From assembly GCF_030247605.1 (NCBI RefSeq), contig NZ_JAOTSB010000002.1, positions 1-64,000 on the forward strand: a stretch of DNA of 64,000 nt, written 5' to 3'. A program made the position numbers and the translations under genes. Every line of letters starts with the position of its first letter. The stretch's first letter is position 1. The notes beneath the pieces are model-generated. The model had not been told where the DNA came from. It did not search any database and saw only the letters and a program-made list of their open reading frames with translations. Positions 8,025 to 17,048 of the stretch are shown here, in pieces. The stretch is from Acidaminobacter sp. (lineage in GTDB: Bacteria; Bacillota; Clostridia; Peptostreptococcales; Acidaminobacteraceae).

Positions 8025-9089
8025 TTACTCGAGTTCTGACTCGACCTCTGACTCAGAAGCTTCAGGCATGTCCACCGTAGGAAGCTCTGCCATGAGGAAA
8101 TGAGCCCTTACCTTTTGTTCAATTTCATCCATCAATGCAGGATTCTCTACAAACAATTTTTTAACATTTTCTCGACCTTGTCCCAGTCGCTCACCGTTAT
8201 AACTGAACCAGGCGCCGGCTTTGTTGACAATCCCGGCCGTGACCGCTACATCCAGTACACTTCCTTCTTTAGATATGCCTGTACCGTACATGATGTCAAA
8301 CTCAGCCTGTTTGAACGGCGGTGCCACCTTATTTTTAACGACTTTGACCCGGGTTCTGTTGCCAACGACTTCATTGTCTTGCTTAATGGAGTCAATTCTT
8401 CTGACATCCAATCGCACTGAAGCATAAAACTTAAGTGCATTTCCCCCCGTCGTGGTCTCCGGGTTGCCGAACATGACTCCAATTTTCATTCGAAGCTGAT
8501 TGATGAAGATGACACTAGTCTGAGATTTGCTGATGATCCCTGTCAGTTTTCTAAGGGCCTGAGACATCAGTCTGGCCTGGAGACCCATATGGCTGTCACC
8601 CATTTCTCCGCTGATCTCCGCTTTTGGCACGAGTGCGGCTACAGAGTCGACGACAATGACATCCACGGCACCGCTGCGAACCAGGGCGTCCACGATTTCA
8701 AGGGCCTGCTCGCCGGTATCTGGCTGAGACAAAATTAAGTTATCTGTGTCTACGCCTATATTCTTAGCGTATACCGGATCCAAAGCGTGCTCTGCGTCAA
8801 TGAAGGCTGCAATCCCGCCGCGCTTTTGCGCTTCTGCCAAGACGTGAAGAGATACTGTGGTTTTACCTGAGGACTCAGGTCCATAGATCTCGATGATCCT
8901 GCCCTTCGGTATGCCGCCTATGCCAAGCGCGATATCAAGTTCCAGCGCGCCGGTGGGTATGCTTTCAATGTTGGTTCTTGCATTTTCATCACCCAAACGC
9001 ATGATTGAGCCTTTTCCAAACTGCTTCTCTATCTGGCTCAAAACGTTATCAAGTGCTTTTAACCGCTCCTTGTTGTCGGGCATTGCCAT
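8025..9089 (-). CDS. recA: Recombinase A (homologous recombination and SOS co-protease)
   Basis: RecA forms ATP-dependent filaments on single-stranded DNA, drives strand exchange and triggers LexA self-cleavage. The protein has 354 residues, normal for the family. Walker A is GPESSGKT (about 70-77), Walker B is [17 protein letters not shown], and the DNA-binding L2 loop region is [17 protein letters not shown]. The acidic C-terminal tail ([11 protein letters not shown]) is typical. The start has AAGGATGG upstream. The promoter lies inside the end of cinA, with a perfect LexA-type palindrome just downstream of the -10, so SOS induction is strongly implied. cinA-recA is a common pair in Firmicutes. 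Confidence 0.99.
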   Translation of the reverse strand: MAMPDNKERLKALDNVLSQIEKQFGKGSIMRLGDENARTNIESIPTGALELDIALGIGGIPKGRIIEIYGPESSGKTTVSLHVLAEAQKRGGIAAFIDAEHALDPVYAKNIGVDTDNLILSQPDTGEQALEIVDALVRSGAVDVIVVDSVAALVPKAEISGEMGDSHMGLQARLMSQALRKLTGIISKSQTSVIFINQLRMKIGVMFGNPETTTGGNALKFYASVRLDVRRIDSIKQDNEVVGNRTRVKVVKNKVAPPFKQAEFDIMYGTGISKEGSVLDVAVTAGIVNKAGAWFSYNGERLGQGRENVKKLFVENPALMDEIEQKVRAHFLMAELPTVDMPEASESEVESELE

Positions 9090-9109
9090 AGGAAGTGCAC
9101 CATCCTTTC

Positions 9110-9131
9110 AATAAGAACAAATGTTCTTATT
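9110..9131 (-). promoter_or_regulatory. LexA/SOS operator of recA
   Basis: Perfect 22-bp palindrome AATAAGAACA-AA-TGTTCTTATT with the core GAAC-N4-GTTC known from Gram-positive SOS boxes. It starts 2 nt downstream of the recA -10 hexamer, so LexA bound here would block transcription. Confidence 0.88.
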
Positions 9132-9133
9132 TA

Positions 9134-9161
9134 ATTATATCTCTTTTGAGGCTATTGTCAA
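9134..9161 (-). promoter_or_regulatory. recA promoter
   Basis: TTGACA (9156-9161), 16 nt, TATAAT (9134-9139) on the minus strand. The TAA stop of cinA (9135-9137) is part of the -10 element, so recA has its own promoter embedded in the end of cinA. Confidence 0.85.
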
Positions 9162-10400
9162 GTCTGCTTTCAGCCATTGAATTGCTTCATAAAATGCCTT
9201 CATGGCAGATGCCTGCCTGACGCGCTCGCGGTTGCCGGTAAAGACCTGTTTGAAAGTCCTGTGTTCCCGGCTCAGTGAATTGTAAAGATCCATGTAAACC
9301 AGCCCGACAGGCTTCTTTTCAGTACCGCCGTCAGGCCCGGCAATGCCCGTCACCGAGATACAAAGCTCTGCGCCGCTGATCTTGGAGATGCCCTCTGACA
9401 TTGCTCTGGCCGTCTCCTCCGAAACTGCGCCAAAAGTCTCAAGAGTCTCAGCCGGTACACCGAGTACGGATGCTTTTACAGCATTGTCATAAGCGACGAC
9501 ACTGACGCCAAAGACCTCTGAAACGCCGGAATGTGATACCAGCATATCCGCCATCATGCCTCCTGTACAAGATTCGGCCAGGGCAATTTTAAGTCCCTTG
9601 TCGCGGAGCAGTTCAAAGAGGACCTCAGAAAGCTCAGCGTCGCGTTCTGCGTAGATGTGATCTCCGATCCGGCTGCGGATTTCCTCAACCATCGGCTCAA
9701 GCAGCTTTTGATTCTCTGAATCGGAAGCTCCGGAGGCCGTCACGCGAAGAAGCACTTCTCCTGTCTTGGCATAAGTAGCCAGGGTTGGGTTGATCTGAGC
9801 AGCGAACAAATCAGAAAGCCGATCCTCCGTCGCAGACTCCCCCAGCCCGAAGATCTTGAAATACCGGCTGGTCAAAACCTGAGATACACGCTGGCGCAGC
9901 CAAGGGATCACCTGTTTTTCAAACATTGGGCGAAGCTCTCGCGGCGGACCAGGCAATAATATGGCTATTTTGCCGTCCTTCTCCAGTATGAATCCAGTAG
10001 CAGTTCCATTTTCATTCCAAAGAATTTCAGCGCCTTCCGGAACATAGCACTGTCTGAGGTTGTTTGGCGTCATTGGGCGGCCGAAGCCTCTGAAACGCGC
10101 TTCAATATCCTCGCGAATCTCTTCGGAAAAATAGAGTGGCACGCCAAACCACTTGGCGAAAATTTCTTTTGTCAGATCGTCCTCCGTTGGCCCAAGTCCA
10201 CCCGTGGCAATGATCAGATCTGAGGTGTCATAGTAATAGCCAATCATATCCTCCAGTCTGACCGGGTTGTCACCGACGACCGCGTGATACAGAACGCCGA
10301 CCCCAATCTCGTGGAGCTTCTGAGAGATGTAATAACTGTGTGTATTTAGCGTTGAGCCCACCAAAAGCTCTGTACCAACATTCAGAATCGTTGCTTTCAT
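9135..10400 (-). CDS. cinA: CinA family competence/damage-inducible protein
   Basis: CinA has an N-terminal molybdopterin-binding-like (COG1058) domain, about residues 1-170 with TGGLGPTEDDLTKE. Its C-terminal domain (about 255-410; ALAESCTGGMMADML and SVTGIAGPDGGTEKKPVG) has nicotinamide-nucleotide amidase activity in characterised relatives. It is thought to serve NAD recycling, and is co-expressed with recA in competent bacteria. The start at MKATILNVGTELL (421 residues) follows GGGGGAAAC; the 14 extra codons upstream are not conserved in kind and lack a binding site. It follows pgsA by about 84 nt. Confidence 0.95.
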   Translation of the reverse strand: MKATILNVGTELLVGSTLNTHSYYISQKLHEIGVGVLYHAVVGDNPVRLEDMIGYYYDTSDLIIATGGLGPTEDDLTKEIFAKWFGVPLYFSEEIREDIEARFRGFGRPMTPNNLRQCYVPEGAEILWNENGTATGFILEKDGKIAILLPGPPRELRPMFEKQVIPWLRQRVSQVLTSRYFKIFGLGESATEDRLSDLFAAQINPTLATYAKTGEVLLRVTASGASDSENQKLLEPMVEEIRSRIGDHIYAERDAELSEVLFELLRDKGLKIALAESCTGGMMADMLVSHSGVSEVFGVSVVAYDNAVKASVLGVPAETLETFGAVSEETARAMSEGISKISGAELCISVTGIAGPDGGTEKKPVGLVYMDLYNSLSREHRTFKQVFTGNRERVRQASAMKAFYEAIQWLKADLTIASKEI

Positions 10401-10484
10401 AGTGTTTCCCCCTAATTCAGGTGTCAACTGACGATCTTTCAAACGGATTTTTTAATGACCTGCATACTGCTGCGCTGTAAAACC

Positions 10485-11021
10485 TTATTTTAGAACGGCG
10501 CGGTTTTTATAAATATAATCGTACCCGGATATAACCGTCAGGATCGCTGCCAGGATCATCAGCAGATCGGCCACAGGCCAACCCATAGCTTCAAAAGGCC
10601 AGTTCCTGAAAAGCAGGAAAATAATGGCGAACATCTGAACATTGGTCTTCACTTTGCCCCACCAGCTGGCTGCAATAACAATTCCTTCACTTGCAGCAAT
10701 CGCCCTGAAGATACTGACAATGAATTCCCTGGCAATAATGATCATGACAATCCACGAGGAAACTTCACCAAGTTCCACAAAGCACAGGAGTGCCGCGGTC
10801 ACAAGGAGTTTATCCGCAAGCGGATCCATGAACTTGCCAAAATTTGTTATGAGATTGAGTTTGCGCGCGAGGTAACCATCGACAAAATCCGTCAGGGACG
10901 CAAATATAAAGATGCCCGCCGCAATCCAGCGGCCTCCTGGCAGATCGCCCAGCATAAAGAACATAAACACCGGAATCAGAATAATTCTGAGGATTGTCAA
11001 TTGATTGGCTATATTCATCAT
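10485..11021 (-). CDS. pgsA: CDP-diacylglycerol-glycerol-3-phosphate 3-phosphatidyltransferase
   Basis: PgsA makes phosphatidylglycerol phosphate, the committed step to phosphatidylglycerol and cardiolipin. The 178-residue integral membrane protein carries the CDP-alcohol phosphotransferase motif in DFVDGYLARKLN and GKFMDPLADK, including the Asp residues that hold the metal ions. Several hydrophobic segments follow. The start overlaps the end of rimO by 4 nt (ATGA), so the two are translationally coupled. GGAGA lies 9 nt upstream. Confidence 0.96.
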   Translation of the reverse strand: MMNIANQLTILRIILIPVFMFFMLGDLPGGRWIAAGIFIFASLTDFVDGYLARKLNLITNFGKFMDPLADKLLVTAALLCFVELGEVSSWIVMIIIAREFIVSIFRAIAASEGIVIAASWWGKVKTNVQMFAIIFLLFRNWPFEAMGWPVADLLMILAAILTVISGYDYIYKNRAVLK

Positions 11022-12364
11022 AGAACAGCATCTCCAATCAAATCATATTCCATTGCGTCCACAATATGAACCTGAACGTAGATTCCCGGTTCCAGGCGCG
11101 CTTCAGATCCCGGCGCAGTGTTCACGTAGACGACGCCGTCAATTTCCGGCGCATCATACTGCGTTCGTCCCACGTAGACGTCCTCGCCTTCCACTTGCTC
11201 TTCAATCAGAACTTCCAAAGTCTGACCAACCTTGCCTGCCATCAGTTCTGCAGAAATTCCCATCTGAATTTCCATGATCCTGTCGCGTCGCTCCAGTTTC
11301 ACCTCATCCTCAATTTGATCCGGGAGCAGCGCTGCCGCTGTGTCCTCCTCCTGAGAATATGGGAATACGCCCAGCTTATCAAAACGCGCCCATTTTACAA
11401 ACTTAAGCAGAGATTCAAATTCCGCCTCGGTCTCACCAGGAAAGCCCACAATCATGGTCGTTCGAATTGAAATATCCGGGATTCTGGCCCTGAGCTTTTC
11501 GATCAGCGACCGTATCGCCTCACCTGAGGTTCTTCGGTTCATTCGCTTCAAAATAGTGTCGTCAATATGCTGAACTGGCATGTCAATATAGTGGGCGACC
11601 TTGTCACAGCTGGCAATCGCGTCGATCAGCTCGTCGTTTATAATGTCGGGGTAGCAATACTGGAGTCGGATCCAGTGAAGCCCCTCAATCTCATTCAGCG
11701 CCCGGAGCAAATCTGCAAGCCTGTATCTGAGATAACGGTCAATCCCATAACGGGTTATGTCCTGAGCAATGACAATCAGTTCTGTAACACCATCTGCCAC
11801 CAAAGCGCGCGCTTCAGTCAAAATATCCTCAAACCCGCGGCTTCTGTAGCGCCCTCTAAGCTTGGGAATAATACAGTAGGTACACAGGTTGTCGCAGCCT
11901 TCCGCGATCTTCAAATAAGCCTGGTGTTTAGGCGTCAGTGTTATTCTTGGAAGGGTTTCAGAAAACTCTTTGTCAATGCTGGCCATTTCCACAACAGTAC
12001 CCTGGGATTTCAGCACCCTGTCAATGACCGGAATCAGCGTATCAAAGCTCCCTGTTCCCACCAAAGCGTCAATTTCCGGAATTTCCAACCTCAGTTCTTC
12101 TGCATAGCGCTGAGCCAGGCACCCAGTCACCACCAGCATTTTGCAATTTCCTTTGACTTTGTACTGGGCCATTTCCAGGATGGTATCCACAGATTCCGCC
12201 TTGGCGCTTTCAATAAAACCACAGGTATTGACGACAATGACCTGCGCCTCGTCCGCATGTCCCGTCAGCAAATACCGCTGCTGATCCAATAGTCCAATCA
12301 TAATTTCCGAATCCACCTGATTTTTTGCGCAACCAAGGGTTTCAACATAGACTCTATAATCCAT
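11018..12364 (-). CDS. rimO: Ribosomal protein S12 methylthiotransferase
   Basis: RimO is a radical SAM enzyme that adds a methylthio group to an Asp of ribosomal protein S12. An N-terminal UPF0004 domain binds one iron-sulfur cluster (Cys in ETLGCAKNQVD, VVNTCGFIE and TGCLAQRY). The radical SAM core has the CX3CX2C motif in GCDNLCTYCIIPK. A C-terminal TRAM domain covers about the last 65 residues. The chosen start, MDYRVYVETLGCAKN (448 residues), has AAGGAGC about 13 nt upstream. A predicted promoter ends just before that site, which excludes the ATG 33 nt further upstream. Confidence 0.96.
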   Translation of the reverse strand: MDYRVYVETLGCAKNQVDSEIMIGLLDQQRYLLTGHADEAQVIVVNTCGFIESAKAESVDTILEMAQYKVKGNCKMLVVTGCLAQRYAEELRLEIPEIDALVGTGSFDTLIPVIDRVLKSQGTVVEMASIDKEFSETLPRITLTPKHQAYLKIAEGCDNLCTYCIIPKLRGRYRSRGFEDILTEARALVADGVTELIVIAQDITRYGIDRYLRYRLADLLRALNEIEGLHWIRLQYCYPDIINDELIDAIASCDKVAHYIDMPVQHIDDTILKRMNRRTSGEAIRSLIEKLRARIPDISIRTTMIVGFPGETEAEFESLLKFVKWARFDKLGVFPYSQEEDTAAALLPDQIEDEVKLERRDRIMEIQMGISAELMAGKVGQTLEVLIEEQVEGEDVYVGRTQYDAPEIDGVVYVNTAPGSEARLEPGIYVQVHIVDAMEYDLIGDAVL

Positions 12365-12385
12365 GAGCGTCGTCTTGCTCCTTCC

Positions 12386-12414
12386 ACAATATTCCATTTG
12401 TTATATTTTGTCAA
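12386..12414 (-). promoter_or_regulatory. rimO-pgsA promoter
   Basis: TTGACA (12409-12414), 17 nt, TATTGT (12386-12391) on the minus strand. The transcript would begin near 12379, immediately before the rimO ribosome binding site. Confidence 0.65.
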
Positions 12415-12461
12415 TTATTATTTCACAACTTTACGCAAACTTTCCTGGTTCACAAAAGTGA

Positions 12462-12525
12462 CTGTGTCTTTTAATCAACCATCGGCAGTGCTTATGTTTA
12501 GCCGATGGTCACTCAACGGACACAG
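12462..12525 (-). repeat. Large composite hairpin downstream of ftsK
   Basis: Inner stem ACCATCGGC/GCCGATGGT (12478-12486 with 12501-12509, 14-nt loop) inside an outer stem CTGTGTC/GACACAG (12462-12468 with 12519-12525). A smaller TTTAAAC/GTTTAAA hairpin (12547-12565) lies between it and the ftsK stop. There is no good T tract. The same inner stem recurs after ribF and ftsY. Confidence 0.6.
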
Positions 12526-12568
12526 CCGCTTCAAGTGCCTTGATGATTTAAACCTTCAGTTTAAACAT

Positions 12569-15109
12569 TCAGGACTTATTTTGCCATTCTTCAAACTGCA
12601 TTCGATCAATCAGCACCTCACGCGGCTTGCTTCCCATGCTCGGACCAACTATGCCCCGCTCTTCCATCTGGTCGACCAGTCTCGCAGCGCGGTTGTATCC
12701 CAGTCTGAATTTACGCTGCAGCATAGAAATCGAAGCCTGCTGGGTATCCACCACAAGACCAATGGCATCCATGAGATGCTCATCCGCTTCACCATAGCCA
12801 TCTTCTGAAGTCTCCTGATCGAGAATTTCCGTCTGATACTCAACGTCATCCACCTGATTTTTGATGAATTCTACGATTTTCTCGACTTCCTCATCTGACA
12901 CAAAAGCACCTTGGATCCGAACAGGCTTGTTGGCACCGACTGGATGAAACAGCATGTCGCCTCTGCCGAGCAGTTTTTCTGCGCCGGAGCCGTCCAAAAT
13001 TGTCCTGGAGTCAACCTGCGAGGACACGGCAAATGCAATCCGAGACGGAATGTTGGCCTTGATCAGACCCGTTATGACGTCTACCGAAGGCCGCTGTGTA
13101 GCCACGATCAGGTGAATGCCCGCAGCCCGCGCCATCTGGGCCAGTCGGCAGATGGCGTCCTCAACCTGATTAGGTGCTGCCATCATGAGATCCGCGAGTT
13201 CGTCTATGATGACGACAATGTAAGGCATTGGTGCCATTTCAGGATTTTCCTTGGCCTTTTTCTGATAGGATTTGATTTCCTTAACACCGGTATCCGCGAA
13301 TAGCCTGTAACGGTTGGTCATTTCCTGGACCGCCCAGTTCAGCGCTATGGAAGCTTTCTTCGGATCCGTGACCACCGGCAGGATCAAATGAGGTATGCCG
13401 TTGTAATGGCTGAGTTCCACGACTTTTGGGTCAATCATCAGAAGTTTGACTTCCTCCGGCGTCGAGTGATATAAAATTGACTGAATCATAGTATTGATGC
13501 AGACACTCTTGCCGGAGCCGGTCGCGCCAGCTACAAGAAGATGGGGCATTTTGGCCAGATCACCTATGACGACGCGCCCGGTAATATCTTTGCCAAGCCC
13601 AATAGAGAGCTTGGATTCTGCTTTCTTGTATTCCTGCGACTCCAGAACCTCGCGGAAGGAAACCATGGTGGTGTCCTTATTGGGAATCTCAATGCCTATT
13701 GCGCTTTTTCCCGGGATTGGGGCAATGATGCGAACCTGAGATGCCGCGAGGGCCAGGGCAATATCATCACTCAAAGCGTTGACTTTGCTGACCTTAACGC
13801 CGGGACTGAGCGACATTTCATACATGGTAATAGCCGGGCCTTTACTGACCTCTATAACCTTGGCCTCTACGCCAAAATTCATCAGTGTACTCTCAAGGCG
13901 CTTAGCATTTTCAATGATTTCACTTCTATTGCCTGCGACTTTGGCGGCTATAGGGGACAGCAGTGAAAGCGGCGGCATTTTGTATGGCTTGGCCGGTTTT
14001 ACTGTCTTGACTCCGGCATCAGGGACACTCTGCCCTGCAGCGCTTGGGCGCGTTTCTGACGGATCAGTTCTGGCAGCAGATTTTTCGATTTTCGATTCCA
14101 AACGCTGTGGTGCCTTACCGGCTGATATGCCGTCGTGATCGCCGGATTCCTCCGGCAGTTCAGAATGGATAGTGAAGTCTGACCCGTGGAGGCCTTCCTG
14201 GAACTCTTCCATAGAATTCTGCTTATTGGCAGCTGCCAGCTCAGAAAGCGCGGCTTTAAGCTCAGGTGACAACTCTTTTTTGACTGGCTGCAGCGCGGAA
14301 TCACTCTCAGGGTGACCGTCGTTAAATTTGATCTTTTCGACATCATCCAGCGCTTTGACCGGTGCATCCATTTCAAAATACAAATCCGAATCATACTTCT
14401 TGAAAGGTGTTTTCTTGTTGGTTAACTCGGATTCAAGGGAATTGTCGAGCATAGTATTAAATTTATCCGCCATGGGCTTCACCGCTTTAGCAGCTTGAAC
14501 AGTCTGATCCGCTACGTTGCTGGTGATGGACACATTGAAAGCCAGTACGCCGCCCATAAGGGCGAAAAATACACCTATGACATAATAACCAAATTTTCCG
14601 ATCATCAAAATAAACAATTCTGCCAGCAGCATGCCGACCGCACCGCCGCCGGTGCCTTCCAGCGCCGCACCGTAAGCAAGACCTATACCCTTCAAACTCA
14701 TTAGGCTTACCTTGGCTTCCTCAGCAAACAGTTTGAGCAGGTCGTGGCTGCTGGCTGAAGTGAAGACGAGTATTGCCATAAAAAAGGCCACCAGCATCAG
14801 ATACCAGCGCAGGCGCTGGCCTTCCAGACGCTTGCTGGTTGTGATCAGAACTGCAGCGAGCAGTACATAGGGAATGACGAATCCCGCAAAGCCAAAAAGC
14901 CCGAGCAGCAGTCCCTTGACCAGATCACCAATGACACCTATCTTATCCGTATGAAGTGACATGACGGCGATAATGGTCAGTGCGATCCAGAGCAGCCGCT
15001 CGAGTTCACGATGAATCATGGATTTTTCTTTTGAAACGGAAGCCTTAGCCTGTGCTTTGGTTTGTGTCTTTTTCTTTGCCGATTTTGTCTTTGAGGGTGT
15101 ACGACCCAT
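12569..15109 (-). CDS. ftsK: DNA translocase FtsK/SpoIIIE
   Basis: This ATP-driven DNA pump clears chromosomal DNA from the division or sporulation septum. It has 846 residues: a basic N-terminus, about four membrane segments (residues 35-190), a variable acidic linker (about 215-370), the RecA-like motor with Walker [13 protein letters not shown] and Walker [13 protein letters not shown], and a C-terminal winged-helix gamma domain (from about 775) that reads polarity sequences. The start follows GGTGAGGTGG. An extended -10 promoter lies just upstream, so the gene is transcribed separately from the aspartokinase gene. SpoIIIE and FtsK cannot be told apart from sequence alone. Confidence 0.96.
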   Translation of the reverse strand: MGRTPSKTKSAKKKTQTKAQAKASVSKEKSMIHRELERLLWIALTIIAVMSLHTDKIGVIGDLVKGLLLGLFGFAGFVIPYVLLAAVLITTSKRLEGQRLRWYLMLVAFFMAILVFTSASSHDLLKLFAEEAKVSLMSLKGIGLAYGAALEGTGGGAVGMLLAELFILMIGKFGYYVIGVFFALMGGVLAFNVSITSNVADQTVQAAKAVKPMADKFNTMLDNSLESELTNKKTPFKKYDSDLYFEMDAPVKALDDVEKIKFNDGHPESDSALQPVKKELSPELKAALSELAAANKQNSMEEFQEGLHGSDFTIHSELPEESGDHDGISAGKAPQRLESKIEKSAARTDPSETRPSAAGQSVPDAGVKTVKPAKPYKMPPLSLLSPIAAKVAGNRSEIIENAKRLESTLMNFGVEAKVIEVSKGPAITMYEMSLSPGVKVSKVNALSDDIALALAASQVRIIAPIPGKSAIGIEIPNKDTTMVSFREVLESQEYKKAESKLSIGLGKDITGRVVIGDLAKMPHLLVAGATGSGKSVCINTMIQSILYHSTPEEVKLLMIDPKVVELSHYNGIPHLILPVVTDPKKASIALNWAVQEMTNRYRLFADTGVKEIKSYQKKAKENPEMAPMPYIVVIIDELADLMMAAPNQVEDAICRLAQMARAAGIHLIVATQRPSVDVITGLIKANIPSRIAFAVSSQVDSRTILDGSGAEKLLGRGDMLFHPVGANKPVRIQGAFVSDEEVEKIVEFIKNQVDDVEYQTEILDQETSEDGYGEADEHLMDAIGLVVDTQQASISMLQRKFRLGYNRAARLVDQMEERGIVGPSMGSKPREVLIDRMQFEEWQNKS

Positions 15110-15129
15110 AGAACCACCTCACCTTCACC

Positions 15130-15135
15130 ATTATA
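15130..15135 (-). promoter_or_regulatory. ftsK promoter (extended -10)
   Basis: TGCTATAAT on the minus strand is an extended -10 (TGn-TATAAT). No good -35 is seen. It lies about 20 nt before the ATG and after the terminator of the aspartokinase gene. Confidence 0.6.
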
Positions 15136-15166
15136 GCACATTTTTACAAAACCAAAGCGCAAAGCA

Positions 15167-15206
15167 GGCATCCGATCTGTCACATTTCACGGACAGACCG
15201 GATGCC
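15167..15206 (-). terminator. Aspartokinase gene terminator
   Basis: Continuous 15-bp stem (one G-U pair), GGCATCCGGTCTGTC pairing with GACAGATCGGATGCC, 10-nt loop, followed by a T-rich but interrupted tract (TGCTTTGCGCTTTGGTTTT). Confidence 0.75.
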
Positions 15207-15268
15207 CGTCTGTATTCTGGCAGTGTCTCTAAATCAATTGGACGCTCGTGGCTAAGTCGTACTACCGC

Positions 15269-16504
15269 TTAGTCGTTTGGCTGTTCAGGATCACGGCTCA
15301 GGCCAAATTCGGCATGCAGTGCATTGAGCGCTTTTCCGACTTCCTCAACGTGCACCAGGCACGCTATGGTCGTGTAGGAGTCAGACGTTTGAAGTATTTC
15401 GACGCCAGCTTTAGACAGCGACATGACAATACGGCGCATAACGCCGGGAATGCCATGAATTTTGTGACCAACCAGAGTCAGTTTCGCGCAGCCTTGTGCG
15501 AACTTGTGCTCCAGATTCAGACGCTCCAGAACCTCAAGAACAGCCGGCAGCTTAGCAGTTTGAATTGTAAATACTTTTCTGTCTTCAAAGAAGTTGATCA
15601 TATCGATTGAGACCTTATTCTGCTCCAGGGACTCAAGGAAAATCTGATTTTCCGGACTGGTCAGGCTCATGTTGACCGTAACCTGAACGAGACCTGTTTT
15701 GGATGTAATTGCCGTAATTAGATCCCGGTCATCTTCTATGCCCAATTTGGCAATAACGGACTCCGGACCAATAACTGTTCCCGGCGCGTCGTTAAAGGTA
15801 TTTCTGACAATGAGTGTCTTGCCTGCACGTTTGACAACATCAATCGCTTTGTGGTCGACCACTTTGGCGCCATCCAGCGCGAGCTGATAACATTCCTCAT
15901 AGCTGATGGCATTGAGAACGCGCGCTTCACCCACAATGCGTGGATCCGCGGTCATGATGCCATCCACATCCGTGAAGATCTCAATACTATCAGCGTCCAG
16001 CGCGACGCCAACAATGGCAGCTGTGGTATCGCTTCCGCCGCGTCCGAGGGTTGTCAGCCATCCGGTTTCTGTAACACCCTGGAAGCCGGTGAGAACAATA
16101 ATCTTACCATCCTCCAGAGGTCTAAGCATCTTTTCTTTTTCAACGCGAATCACACGGGCATCACCAAAATGGTCATCCGTGATTAATCCCGCCTGCTGGC
16201 CTGTCATGCAAATCGCTGAAGCACCAAATTTCTCAATAGTGTTCGCAATCAGGGAAGCAGAAATCATCTCGCCGCAAGTCATCAGAAAATCAAGATTTCG
16301 AGGGCGATAGTTTTCGTTTTGGGCTTTGAATAGAGAAATCAGGGTGTCCGTAGCGTAAGGATCTCCGGAACGACCCATTGCTGAAACAACTACCACAACA
16401 TCGTGACCTTCTTCTTTGTGTCGGATCGCTGTTTTCGCGATGCGCTCGCGGGATTCCGGCGTGGTGACACTGGTGCCGCCATACTTTAATACTCTGATGC
16501 TCAT
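15269..16504 (-). CDS. Aspartate kinase
   Basis: Aspartate kinase phosphorylates aspartate, the first step towards lysine, diaminopimelate, threonine and methionine. The 411-residue protein begins with the family motif VLKYGGTSV. The kinase domain (about 1-245) includes TLGRGGSDTTAA and FTDVDGIMTADPR. Two ACT domains (about 260-400) should bind an amino-acid inhibitor. Length and layout resemble DapG of Bacillus, which also lies in the ftsK region. No lysine riboswitch is visible in the 96-nt leader. A 20-bp palindrome (16532-16551) in the leader could be an operator or a small RNA hairpin. The ribosome binding site is weak (GAGTGA). Confidence 0.95.
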   Translation of the reverse strand: MSIRVLKYGGTSVTTPESRERIAKTAIRHKEEGHDVVVVVSAMGRSGDPYATDTLISLFKAQNENYRPRNLDFLMTCGEMISASLIANTIEKFGASAICMTGQQAGLITDDHFGDARVIRVEKEKMLRPLEDGKIIVLTGFQGVTETGWLTTLGRGGSDTTAAIVGVALDADSIEIFTDVDGIMTADPRIVGEARVLNAISYEECYQLALDGAKVVDHKAIDVVKRAGKTLIVRNTFNDAPGTVIGPESVIAKLGIEDDRDLITAITSKTGLVQVTVNMSLTSPENQIFLESLEQNKVSIDMINFFEDRKVFTIQTAKLPAVLEVLERLNLEHKFAQGCAKLTLVGHKIHGIPGVMRRIVMSLSKAGVEILQTSDSYTTIACLVHVEEVGKALNALHAEFGLSRDPEQPND

Positions 16505-16531
16505 AAGCTATCACTCACTTTACAGTTTAAT

Positions 16532-16551
16532 ATACCTTATGTTTAAGGTAT
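16532..16551 (-). promoter_or_regulatory. Palindrome in aspartokinase leader
   Basis: ATACCTTA-N4-TAAGGTAT, a perfect 8-bp inverted repeat 28 nt before the aspartokinase start codon. It could be a repressor site or a weak hairpin; no family is assigned. Confidence 0.4.
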
Positions 16552-16600
16552 TTTATTCCATATTTATATACTTTAGATCAAAACTCAAGCTGAGTTCTGT

Positions 16601-17044
16601 TTAATGCTTTCCGGTAGACCCAAATCCGCCCTGGCCTCGTTCTGTTTCAGAAAGCTCGGCGGTGTCATTGACTTCAACCACACGCAGCTGTTCACATCTG
16701 GCTAAGACCAGCTGGGCGATCCGCATGCTATTTTCCAGAGTGACGGTCTCCTGTCCAAGATTGATGACCGGAATGCAGAGTTCTCCCCTGTAGTCGCTGT
16801 CGATCGTACCGACACAGTTGACCAAAGTCAGCCCATAGCGGATTGAGAGTCCTGATCTTGGGCGAACCTGACCTTCATATCCTTCAGGGATTTCAAGATA
16901 AAGACCTGTACGCACAAGTGTCCGTTCAAAAGGTCTTAGTTCAAGAGGCGCTTCCAGCCAAGCCCTAAGATCCATTCCGGCTGAGCCTTTGGTCTCGTAG
17001 GCTGGCATAGGGTTATCAGAAATATTTCTAATTTTCAGCGTCAT
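16601..17044 (-). CDS. dut: dUTP diphosphatase (dUTPase)
   Basis: Dut hydrolyses dUTP to dUMP, keeping uracil out of DNA and feeding dTMP synthesis. All five trimeric dUTPase motifs are visible: AGMDLRAW, RPRSGLSI, GTIDSDYRGEL, RIAQLVLARC and RGQGGFGSTGKH. The start MTLKIRNIS (147 residues) has GGGGTGAAG directly upstream; a longer frame begins inside the M16 peptidase gene without a binding site. The start is 4 nt after the peptidase stop, so the two are probably co-transcribed. Confidence 0.96.
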   Translation of the reverse strand: MTLKIRNISDNPMPAYETKGSAGMDLRAWLEAPLELRPFERTLVRTGLYLEIPEGYEGQVRPRSGLSIRYGLTLVNCVGTIDSDYRGELCIPVINLGQETVTLENSMRIAQLVLARCEQLRVVEVNDTAELSETERGQGGFGSTGKH

Positions 17045-17048
17045 AACT

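Noticed and set aside
16505..16600. Lysine riboswitch upstream of aspartokinase
   Set aside because: The gap is only 96 nt and lacks the conserved lysine-riboswitch core; only a 20-bp palindrome is present.
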